NCBI GenBank assembly: GCA_051453625.1
Contig: JBOZIK010000001.1
Coordinates: 10,198,040-10,262,039, forward strand
Direction of reading: 5' to 3'
Source: Welwitschia mirabilis
Lineage: Eukaryota > Gnetophyta > Gnetopsida > Welwitschiales
Length of the DNA stretch: 64,000 nucleotides
The notes below the pieces were generated by a model, which saw nothing but the letters and a program-made list of their open reading frames with translations, was not told where the DNA came from and made no database searches. Of the stretch, positions 49,514 through 59,772 are shown in pieces (positions within the stretch are counted from its first letter, which is position 1; every line of letters begins with the position of its first letter). The translations under genes were made by a program, and so were the position numbers.

Positions 49514-50215
49514 TGATAACATGCAAAACTTGACATTTACATATAGGAATTAAGGCCTTCTTAGCATGCTTAATTGATCATCATAATGATTTTATATTTA
49601 TTAAGCTTAATGCCATGGAAATCTAGTTTTATAAATAATCTACCTTAACACCATCATTTTATAGGATAAATTGTCATCTAGAGTATTATGGCAAAAGATG
49701 CACATGTATTGAGAATAATTAGTGGTGGCTCTAGTTCTAAGAGTGTTGACATTAGTTACTTTGATTAGAATAGTACCATACTTTTTCTTTCATGTTTTCT
49801 TAATGTCAGTAATCCATTTTGACCATTTTCACAAATAGAAAGTAAATGAAAGATATTTTCGAAGAAGAACCCCTTAAGTTGACCCCATGACTAAAGAATA
49901 ATCCAATAAAATTTGTGCATTCTAAAGGGTGCTTCCATTATGTCCTTAGCACTCTAATTATAAACCCTAATTATGGCCTATAAATATCCTCCCTCTCTTT
50001 ACTTCAAAGATATCATATCATTACAGGAAATATTAGGGTTTCAATCATGAGTTCTTTCTAAGTCTTTCATAGTAATGGGCTAACTACCAAGCTAGCATGA
50101 TACTCCTTAGTTTAGCATGAGTACATTTTCATATTGTATACTTTTACTTTTCTAATAATAAAGTGTTACATGTTCTTGGTGCACTACTTTAATATTAAGT
50201 TGTAATTGTTTCATA
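49514..50215 (+). repeat. LTR C3, 5' part of a chimeric LTR
   Basis: TGATAACATGCAAAACTTGAC, TATAAATA at 49979, colinear with C1 to about 50215 (TTAAGTTGTAATTGTTTCATACTT), then family C sequence ends abruptly. Confidence 0.85.
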
Positions 50216-50615
50216 CTTATAAAGGGCTATAAGAATCAAAGGGACTAAGTAATTTATCAAAATTCATGTGGTAAAAGAGCTTATGTTACCATGATCTAGG
50301 CCTTAAAATTACTTAACAATTTTATAATTATTTTAGAAAATTAGAGGACATTATATAAGTGAAAGTTTTATAGGTTAAACAATTCAAGATAAACCTCTAA
50401 AGTCAGTGTGCTTTTCTACTTCAATAATAGAGTTTAAATTCATCTTAAATCTTGTTTTTAATTTCTGTTTTGATTTTTTACATGTTAGAGAATGTTATGT
50501 TTACTCTCTTTAGTCCTACCTTGAATTATCCTTATAGAAGAATAAAATTGAGTGCTTACCTAGGTTTATTTTAGTTCACTTTTACTATAAGAAACACACA
50601 TTCATCCTGCAAATA
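50216..50615 (+). repeat. Family A LTR tail, 3' part of a chimeric LTR
   Basis: ATAAAGGGCTATAAGAATC ... CATCCTGCAAATA aligned with the last ~400 bases of LTR A2 (15600-15995). It is the surviving end of the E2 3' LTR and is followed by EB leader. Confidence 0.85.
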
Positions 50616-50949
50616 CTTGGCACTTGATCGATGAACTTGATTTAGTGACTTCTTTTTTTATTTTATTTTATTTTATTCTTCTTTTCTTTCTTTGTTTTCT
50701 TTTCTTTTATTTTTTTCTTTGTAAATATTATCTGGAATAGTATATCAAATATTTTTACAGGGGCTAATCCTTTTTTAGGTTTAAATAAAAGACAAAAAAA
50801 TAATCAGAAAAAATTCTTTATTCTCTCCATTTTTCTCTTCACCATCTTCCTATCTCTTCTTCCCTTTTATATCTCAACTGAGTTTCTTAGTAAATAATTG
50901 AAGATAAATTTGAAGAGAATCATTATTAGCAAAGCTTAAGAAAGTCTTT
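50616..50949 (+). other. EB leader, second piece
   Basis: CTTGGCACTTGATCGATG continues the order interrupted at 14531. Pyrimidine-rich at 50636-50760. Stops at the E5 LTR. Confidence 0.7.
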
Positions 50950-52203
50950 TATGTCATGGTATGAATTTATGCAATCTTTAAGTCCTTAGGCAAAACCTGT
51001 AAATCATAATACTTGCAAAAAGATACATGCTACTATAGAACAAAGTCAACCCGAATGCTATAATCCATTAAAGTCATTAGGCTAGAAGTTAGAGAATTGA
51101 TTTCATAAAGTATTTTTAGTATTTTTACTTTAGTAAATGAAAATAATAAGCAACGCAAATGTAATGTAAAATAAATGACGATAAAATGAAATTGGATGAA
51201 TGCAAGTGTAATGAGTCTATTTGAATTCCAATCCTTCTGTCATAAGAATTAGCCTTTATAACTTAGATTAATTAGCAAGAGTTATCACTTGTCTATAACC
51301 AACATAATATATAAGATATTTCAAACAGAATGTGAGATACAAATATGGAAATGAAATAAAATAAAATAAAATAAAATGCAAGATCTAAACTAATAATTTC
51401 AACATTAGCAAAGGTTTTTCTTATGATCTAGATAAACTATGAGGCTATCACCAAATCATAATTAACTTAAATTATAAGAGAGATTGGCACAGCATAAGTG
51501 AAAAGAGTTCTTGAATTAATGATTAACTTAACATCCACTTATGACAAAGTAGTAGCATCTTAATGAAGGATACTCAACCCAACACCAAAGAAATCTTCTC
51601 TCTATAGCTAATGGATGGACTTCTTGTCATTTAATCTTCTATCACAAGAATATATGATACAAAATATTAAATGAAATTAAAGGCAAAAGGGGGTAATTAT
51701 AGTTTTACATTGATGTTCTAAAAGTAAAACTTATAAGTTAGAGAAGAAACCCTAGCAATTGACATGGGCTGCATGACCCCATTATAAAGATAATTCACTT
51801 CCGTTCATACAAAATACTTTTCATCCTGACTATAATGGGATGATACTAGGGACAATTCTCTACAAGAAGAGGTAAGTCATTAGCTCAGACCTCATAGTCA
51901 ACTTCATAGTTTTAGTCCATGTTAGTAGTACTATCGTCTTGATTATAAAGAGATGATAGAAGGGATGACAAGACTCTTTATTTTTCAGCTTAAGAGAATT
52001 AGTCTTTTACATTATTAATTTTTTATTCAAGGCATAGAGTATTAGAATGTATCTAAGCTATCTCCAAATATACCAATAATTGCATGTTTAGCGATCATTC
52101 CATTAATTCTCCATAATCATAGAATTACATTTAAACCTAGATAAATTTCCTATAAAAGTACTCAAAATACCCTATCAAAATCCTAAAAATTAACATCACA
52201 ACA
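50950..52203 (-). repeat. E5 3' LTR (P)
   Basis: Aligns with R (for example AATGCTATAATCCAT...AAAG.CATTAGG) and with Q over its right part. The left terminus is eroded and approximate. Contains an (AAAAT)n microsatellite at 51352-51376. Confidence 0.75.
51352..51376. repeat. (AAAAT)n microsatellite
   Basis: Five tandem AAAAT/ATAAA units inside LTR P, absent from the corresponding place in LTR R. Confidence 0.85.
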
Positions 52204-53036
52204 TAGCCTCCTACTTAGCCTTGTTAGTATCTAATAAAGTAAGTGATAAATAATATTGCAAGCTAATTTGATCAAGATAAATAGTAACTAGGAAAATGAA
52301 AATTGAGTTTAAAAATATTTATCATGTAGGATTAAATATAAGTAATATAAGATCTTTGTAGGATGCATAATAGATATGTCGTCCTGTATGTTATTGGGAT
52401 GGTAATGGGGATGACAAGATTGGGAAATTAGAACCAAAGTTAGATGCCTGCAAACATGATCATCATAGAAATACAAGTACTAACATCTTTGTTAGCCCTG
52501 TACTTAAAATTTTTAACACATCATAATATAAAAAATGAATGTCAAACACAATAATAGTTATAAGATGTAACAGTGATAGCTTTANNNNNNNNNNNNNNNN
52601 NNNCATAATCCAAGATAGTGATATCATAACTAATATTTATAAACTAAGTAGTAATAACTCATAATGATGTATACAAATCCATTAGTAAGTTTTAAATATA
52701 TTCTACAAGGGAAAAATTCAAGAAAGGAATAATTATAATAATATTACTTTCCTTGTTCATGGTCTCTTAAGTATCCTGAATCACACTTACAAGAAAGTTC
52801 TATAATTGTGCTACTGTGGCTTGCTAAATAATGTCCATAGTGCATACCATACAAGTAATATGAAATCATATATTAATCAGTGCACCATATGTATGCATCA
52901 TGAAATCTTCAAAATGATCCTCATAAATAAGAATTTTACTCAATATCTCAGAGATAACTCAAAAATATGTTTTGCTCCTCCTCCTCCCCCACCCCCCGAC
53001 TTCTCCCCCACACCCCAACCCCAAACCTTTGCCACC
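52204..53036 (-). other. E5 interior next to LTR P
   Basis: Begins with the eroded polypurine tract (minus GTAGGAGGCTA). Aligns with 53717-54490. Ends in an unusual C-rich block before the gap. Holds a short gap at 52585-52603. Confidence 0.65.
52585..52603. other. Short N run (19 N)
   Basis: Nineteen N inside E5 interior. Confidence 0.99.
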
Positions 53037-53136
53037 NNNNNNNNNNNNNNNNNNNNNNNNNNNNNNNNNNNNNNNNNNNNNNNNNNNNNNNNNNNNNNNN
53101 NNNNNNNNNNNNNNNNNNNNNNNNNNNNNNNNNNNN
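53037..53136. other. Assembly gap (100 N)
   Basis: Placeholder gap between two copies of the same E5 segment. The proline-rich frames at 52806-53162 run through it and are artefacts. Confidence 0.99.
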
Positions 53137-53716
53137 TAAGAAAATCTTCTTTCTATAGCTAATGGATGAACCTCTTGTCTTTTAATCTTCTGTCACAAGA
53201 ATATTTAGCATAAAAGATGGAAATTGAAGTAAAGACCAAGGGGGGTATTTATAGTTTTACATTAAAGTTCTAAAAGAAAAACTCTAGAAGTTTGAGAAGA
53301 AATCCTAGTAACCCACATAGACCACTTGATCCCATTATAAAGATAATTTACTTCCATTCATATAAAATAGTTATTATTCTATCTGTCACAAGGATGATAC
53401 TAGAAACGATACTCCAAAAGAAGAGATGAGCCATCAGCTTCAAATTTCATAGTCAAGTCTACAATTTTAGTCCATGTCAGTAGTATTATCATGTTGATTA
53501 TAGTGGAGACGACAGAGGGCATGATAGAACTCTTTATCTTTTTAGCTTACGAGAAATCAGTCTTTTGCATTATTAATATTTCCATCAAAACACAAAGTAT
53601 TAGAATATGCCTAAAATGCCTTCAAATATGATTAGAATTACATCTAAACCTATATAAATGTCTTGTAAAAGTACTTAAAATGCCCCATTGAAATATTACA
53701 AATTTGCATCACAACA
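53137..53716 (-). repeat. Partial E5 LTR (Q)
   Basis: Aligned with 51595-52203 of P. Ends TTTGCATCACAACA. Minus-strand TATAAATA at 53253-53246 is the putative TATA box and agrees with minus orientation. Confidence 0.8.
53246..53253 (-). promoter_or_regulatory. Putative TATA box of LTR Q
   Basis: Minus strand CTATAAATACCCCCC. LTR P has TATAATTA at the same place. Confidence 0.5.
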
Positions 53717-53727
53717 TAGTCCCCTAC
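53717..53727 (-). other. E5 polypurine tract
   Basis: Minus strand GTAGGGGACTA immediately before the LTR start TGTTGTGATGC. Confidence 0.65.
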
Positions 53728-56700
53728 TTAGCCTTGTGAGTCTCCTATAAAGTAAGTGATCAATAATATTACGAGCCAACTTAACCTTGATAACCAGCAA
53801 CTAGGAAAAATGTAAATTGAATTAAAAAATATTTATCACATAGGAATAAACATCAAAAACTAATTAATTAACACAATAGCTCTGTATGATACATAATAGA
53901 TATGTTGTCCTGCCTATCATCTGGACAACAATGAGGACAACAATACTTATAAAATCAGAATAAAAGTCAAATGCCTATAACATAAGTATCAAAAAAATCC
54001 AAGTCTTGAAATCTTCATTATTCCCCTACTTGAAACGTTTAACACAATACAAGATAACAATTAAATGTTATACATAATAATCATCATAAGGTATAATAAT
54101 GATGATCTAGAAAATGATGAAATGTATGCATAATTAAAATAGTAATAACTCAAAATGATGTGTATTAATAACTCAAAATGATGTGTATGAATGAATCATA
54201 GAGTTCAAAAGAACAGTCTATAAGGGGTGAAATACAAAGAATAATCATAACATTACTTCCTTATCCTTGATCTTCTAAATATTCTAAATTACAGTTACAA
54301 GAAAACTCTATAATTGTGCTACTATGATCTTGCTAAATAATGTCCATGATGAAAATTATATAAGTAATATGAAATCATATTCAAATAATTTCATCATAAC
54401 TATGTATCGTGAAAGCTAAAAAATGATCCTTAAAATTAAAAATTTTACTTAATATCATAGAAGTAGCTCAAAAAGATGTCTTTCCCTCCTCCACAGGTAA
54501 ACCAATACATCCCATATTGCAATAGTATCAAAAAGATTGCTATCGTCCTCGCTATCATCCAAACAACAAGCATGGAATAATGCTTATCAAAGGAGATTTT
54601 TGAAAAATAGAAAAGACCAGAAAAAGTATGATAAGTGAGGGTAGTAATAGTTGAGTAGGAGAAAAGCATCAGAAAATTAGGAAGATGGTTAAAAGTGAAG
54701 GATCATCGTCAAAAATAATGATCATGATGAAAATAGACTTATATGAAAAGGACTTAAGGAGAAAATGATGAATGTTCTGGTTTGATAAAATAGGAATTAT
54801 TGGAGTTGGTCAAACAAATCTTCAAAATAAGTACTAGTAATGGTCCTCGTTTACTACTATCAATACTTCTAAGAGCTATGAGTACCTAGAGGATTTTGAT
54901 ACTTTTAATAAATTGAATGGAATAAGACACACATCTATGTTTTGAAAATCCTTAAAAATAAAGTTACATGATCAAACTATCATAAAAAGATAATCTAAGC
55001 TAACTCAAATATGTCCATTTGTTTTTTTGAATAAAAAGTACTAAACCTCTTTAAGCAAGCTCTTCCTTCTTTATCTATCTTTATTTGCATCCACATATAC
55101 CTATCCAAGATAAATTCATGAGGAAGTGATATCTCTTTAGGATCCACTCCAGCATTTAGAAGTTGATTGATTGATAAAGAGAGATGGATTTGGTGCCTTG
55201 TTCAAGATAGAGAACTAAGCCCTAACAACCTAGCTAAATGATAATTTAACATTGATTCTACTTATTGAAACTAAGCTAATTTTGGATCAGCTTTGTGATA
55301 ATTAAACCAACCAACAAATAACATTAGTACCAATAATAGGACCATAATAATGCACTAAGTAGAAACAAGAAAGACTCAGAAGAACTCCTCAGATATGCTC
55401 GAACTTAGTAAGCATGTAAAAGTAAGAGCGAAACTCAAAAGATAAAGTATCATCGTCACTTGTTAAAAAGTTCTAAAAGTAAAAAAACAAATCCTATGAA
55501 TAAAAAATTTGAGTAATATCAACAAGAAACTACTAAATGATCAAATCTCAAATATTATGTTGAAAAGATATCAAAATAACTTTAAAAATCCCAATAAAAT
55601 AGCTAAATCAAAACAAAAGTAAACATGAAAAACTAGAGACATAAAGAAGATTATTTGCCTATCCTAAATTATAACCTAACAAATTCCGTTGGTAAAAATC
55701 ATAAAATCACCTTATGAAAAATGCATGACATTATGTAAAAACTCATAAAGTACTATTCAAATAGGCAATGACTATGATGATGTCAAGTATGTCTACTGTT
55801 GTCAAAAATGAATGGTAAGATCAAAAGATGCTTAAACATGAACCCATTAGCTCACACATCAAACCAACACTAGAATCTAGAAAAGTAGAATAATCATGTG
55901 GAAGCACTATAGGCAAAGTGAGTCTAGAAAATAAGCAATGCCTCTAATGACATGAGGAACATCACTAATTCCATAGTCTTAAATGACAATAATTATTTCT
56001 CCATGATGAGGAGAGTGTAGCCACTATCACAAGAGTAAGTACTCACATAGCATGGCTAACTAACCCCCCAGTGGAGTTCCCACAGCTATGATATCACACT
56101 TCCAAATGTCCCTCTTAGGAAAACATGTCCAATGTGCTTGTGGTAGAACATCATGTTTTAGTTAGATAAAAAGATACTTCTTCTTCTTTTTCTCTTCTTT
56201 TTGTTTTTCAATGACAATAATGTGAAATGACCAAGTACTTATAAGGATAAGAGTAAAGTAATGAAATGAGAAATAAGTAAGAGAATGCATAAATAGCTAA
56301 ATACGAATGTCTTAAATTGGCAGAATCCAATATTATCATTTTAAAATGCCCAAGTAAAATGATTACTAATCATGGTAACTTCATAAAGTAATACATACAT
56401 CAAGTTAAAGATGTTTAAGTGATAGCATGATGTTTATCCTAGGAATCAGTTAAGAAGGAATTTAGAAAATGATAGGAGAAAAGTCCTCCTCATTAAGTGG
56501 GGCTTCTAAGACAAGTTCTTCTATGATGTTCAAGGTTTGAATAAGGAGGAAAGTCCTCCTTATTCAACTATTAAAATTCTTTACATATCAGTGTGCATAC
56601 TTAGGGTATGCTCGAAGCCAACTAGACTTTCTCTGATATTTTCCTTGATTAGGCTTCACTCCCTCTGATACTTTATCTTTTTATCTGAGTGTACCATGTT

Positions 56701-57154
56701 CTTGCATGTTCAATGATGTTTTTTGCAATGTTATATTTTTTGTCATCCAGACTATTACCTAGACGACTATTATAGAAATAAAAAATATAAAACAGAGAAT
56801 TAAAAAAAAAAGAATCAAATCCAAAACTGATAGTTGTTTGTCTATGTCATCTGGATGACAAAGGACATGATAGCGATTTATTTTGTGGTGGAAAACTGAA
56901 AACAAAAATTACAGAAAATCTCAGAAAAATCCTAACTCTTGGTTATCATCTACTATATCATCTAGATGACAGAATTGAAAAATGTGGAAAGAAATATGAA
57001 AAATGCAAAAAAAATGTGGATATAAAAACTGTGATATTTATAGTAAAAATACAATTCTATTGTAAACAAGTATCTAAATTGAAATCCAAAGCACTTATCT
57101 AGGTAACGAAAATCCTCGAACTCCTTATGGCCTTCCCCCATGATGGTTCCAAGG
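53728..57154 (-). other. E5 interior without recognisable coding domains
   Basis: About 3.4 kb. The minus-strand reading at about 55200-54990 contains a possible decayed frame ([20 protein letters not shown]), followed by [20 protein letters not shown], which I cannot assign. The frame 54669-54445 has two hydrophobic stretches but no family. Contains several GTCATC..GATGAC motifs and a strong hairpin at 56537. Minus strand next to LTR R, CTTGGAACCATCATGGGGG, may be a heavily changed tRNA-Asp PBS. Confidence 0.45.
56537..56567. repeat. Perfect 14-bp inverted repeat with 3-base loop
   Basis: TTGAATAAGGAGGA, loop AAG, TCCTCCTTATTCAA. A partial second copy of the right arm (AGTCCTCCTCATTAAGT) lies upstream at about 56485. 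Confidence 0.9.
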
Positions 57155-58406
57155 TGTTGTGATGCATATTTATGAAAATGTTATGTCTTTTATCAAATCT
57201 AATTAATCATAAATATATGCAAAAACACAACATACTAATATAGATGAGAGTGGACATGAATGTCATAATCCATCAAAAGCATTAGGTGAGAAGAAAGAGA
57301 ATTCATTTTCACAAAGTATTTTTATATTTTTCTTTTAGGTTTAATAAAATGAAAAGTACAATGCAAGAAAATAAATACACTATGCAATGCAAATGCAAAC
57401 TAATGTAAATGCAATATCTATTCGACTACTAAATCTTTGTTACCAAGATTGGCCTTGTAAAACCTAGATCAATTAAGGCAACTATCACTAACCAAAACCA
57501 ACCTTGGCTATTTAGTATATCAAACAGAATATAAAAAACATGCAATGATTGATCTAAAAAATATAAAAAGCAGTGTAAGTTTCTAAACTAATGATTTCAA
57601 TCTTGACAAAGGCTTCCCTTCATGATCTATATCAATTATGGAATTGTCACGAAATCATAATTAACATAAATCATAAGGGACATGCATATGAATAAAACTA
57701 AAAGAATAAGATTTTTATTAAAGTCAAACCAATATTTTATTATAAAGCAGTAACACTTTAATGAAGGAGACATAACCCAACATGAATAAAGGCTCCTCTT
57801 TGCAACTAATGGGTGGATCTTCTATCCTTTGATCTCCTATCATAAGAATTTCTAGTGCTAAAGAAGATCATCAGAGTTGAGGGTGAAGGTAGTTTTTACT
57901 AACAACAATAGACTCAAAAATAGAAACTCTAACAGATGCAACTAATATCCTAATAGTGCATAGAAGGCACATGACACATTGTACAAATTTGATAAAGCTT
58001 GGTACATTGACTAAAATTAGGTATCATCCTTCTAGTCATCTGAATGATGATGGGGATGACGCCACATTAAGAGAGTTCTATATTTATCCTTTATATCAGT
58101 CCAGTTAGTATTCTAGTTAGCATGTAAGTGGTGTCATCTAGGTTTTCCTCCAGACAATGGAGGTAATGACAAACTTCTTCAAGCTCTTCAATCAAGTGAA
58201 TTTGGCCTTGTAGAACCTTAATTCCTTATCAAAATATGAATTATTATAATTGATCCAAAATGCCTCTAAATTTGCTAGTAATTGTGCATTTCCATGGTAT
58301 TTTTCTTGACTCTCAATAATCATTATTTTCAACTTAATACTATCTAAATGTCCTATAAAAGTACTTAAATTACCCCATCAAAAACATATAATTTGGTATT
58401 GCAACA
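57155..58406 (-). repeat. E5 5' LTR (R)
   Basis: TGTTGTGATGCATATTTATG ... GGTATTGCAACA. Aligned with P. Outside it the EB sequence resumes with CTGGTAATGCATCACTAAC. Confidence 0.8.
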
Positions 58407-59772
58407 CTGGTAATGCATCACTAACTTCTTCATATAGAACAGGTTAAATCTGTTGGAAGAAGATGTCATAATACTAAACTTTTAATATGATCAAATCCTA
58501 GAAGCATGTTGCTCATGATTGTAGGAGGGAAAAATTAGAAATAAATCAAGATGGAATCAGAGACTTCTTCTGATTTGCTTATTTTGACATTTGTTACTCA
58601 ACATCTTTTTACTACTCTTTATTTACATGAAGCTATTTAATTAATGCTTTTTCTTTTTTTGACTTAGATCTATAATTAAATAAAATTTTTCTAGGCTATT
58701 ACCTTAATTTCATAGTTTCATTCATTCATAGTATGCATGATAGAGTCTTAGTTATATTCTTATTTACTTCATTTTCATTCATTCCACTATTACATACACA
58801 TGCATTTGCCCTTTCATCACTATTAAAAAGCACATTTAAATGTATGTATATGTTTGTTGTGATAAGATTTTTCACTCCATAAGTCATGTTAGAACTAAAT
58901 CATTCTAGATTATCATTAAAATTAAATGATCCTTAGGCTCTTACTTCACCTAATTTTTATTTACTCTAAGCATTTTTTGTCATTTTATCACCTTGGCTAT
59001 TATGTTTTCATAATCCATACATATTTTCATGTTTAATGTTCTAAACTTAAGTGCATTTACCTTAGAAAACTGGCATCGCCATGAGCCTTCATCAGTGCCA
59101 TTGTCAATTCCTCTTTGTCCATGTTACACTTCACATGAAGCTTTTTTCATGTCTACAATCATCTCAAGTCATTGGCAGGTCATGATCTTTTATAAAATTG
59201 AACTGTAACTTGGTCTTTATCCATTGTCCACATCATGTTGACATTTTCTTCATCATCTTCATTCTCATCTTTTTCTTCATTTTTACCTTTCTTCTGTTTT
59301 CCCCTATTGCGTTTAGTTTCATGTACAATAATCATTTGTGAAGCCTTATCATTTCTCATAGAATTACTTTTCATGTTTACCCTCTTTCCATGTAATTTTA
59401 GACATACATAGCATTGTTTTCACTTTTCATTCCTTGCATGTACTTCTCTTTAGCATACTTCTATGTTCAACTACATGAAATGCATCCTTATCTTTCATGC
59501 CTTATATGTGTATTCCCTTCTCCGTTATATGAGTTTTAATGACAAAATTAAACTTGGTTAGGAAGGAGTAGGCATTTCAATTTGAATTTTCTTTTCATGC
59601 TTCATTCATTCTATTCAAGTGGAATCAGCTCAAAAATTGGCTAACTTTTTTTTCTTAATTTTTCCATCACATTTTTTTATTACCAGAATGATTTTTACTT
59701 GCAACTTTTCTATGTTATTTAACTTTGTTGCACTTTTTGCTACGAGACTAGAAAACAGTTGATTGGGGAGCA
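58407..59772 (+). other. EB 3' interior
   Basis: Matches the 3' regions of E1 (from about 8683) and E4 (from about 44785), for example GTTGGAAGAAGAT.TCATAATACTA. Ends with a purine-rich tract, GATTGGGGAGCA, just before LTR B2. The acidic minus-strand frame 59374-59180 comes from a TTC/ATC-rich plus strand and has no family match. Confidence 0.65.
59761..59772 (+). other. EB polypurine tract
   Basis: GATTGGGGAGCA directly before TGATAACATG, the best-preserved tract among the Ty3 elements here. Confidence 0.7.

Larger units (their letters stand above)
39318..50215 (+). mobile_element. E4: Athila-related element of family C inserted in E2
   Basis: 5' LTR C1 (39318-40570), clear tRNA-Asp PBS, pyrimidine leader, gag, protease, then no RT, RNase H or integrase, an extra ORF at about 45670, and a 3' end present twice around an N gap (LTRs C2 and C3). 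Non-autonomous as it stands. Its 3' LTR C3 is fused to a family A LTR at about 50215, so the right target flank is lost. Confidence 0.75.
14532..50615 (+). mobile_element. E2: family A element inserted in EB
   Basis: 5' LTR 14532-15995, tRNA-Asp PBS, gag-like interior to 18291, copia insertion, interior again at 38459-39317, then E4, and finally a family A LTR tail ending at 50615. The left flank CCTAA (14527-14531) and right flank CTTGG (50616-50620) fit a 5-bp duplication of CCTAG, which is the base order in the uninterrupted E4 leader near 40757. Its last ~1.2 kb of interior and the start of its 3' LTR are lost. Confidence 0.75.
50950..58406 (-). mobile_element. E5: non-autonomous LTR element, minus strand
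   Basis: LTR P (about 50950-52203, 3' LTR) and LTR R (57155-58406, 5' LTR), both about 1.25 kb. The LTR termini form an inverted repeat: TGTTGTGATGC at 57155 and TGCATCACAACA at 53716 in copy Q. A G-rich tract on the minus strand abuts LTRs P and Q, which sets orientation. The interior (52204-57154) has no recognisable gag or pol. A partial third LTR (Q, 53137-53716) follows an N gap. The structure resembles a large retrotransposon derivative without coding capacity. Confidence 0.7.

Noticed and set aside
52806-53162. Proline-rich frames
   Set aside because: Produced by the C-rich artefact-like block and continued through an N gap.
59180-59374. Acidic, Lys/Glu/Asp-rich 64-codon minus-strand frame resembling a nuclear protein tail
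   Set aside because: It arises from TTC/ATC/TTT-rich EB 3' sequence, has no homologous frame in E1 or E4 and no family motif.
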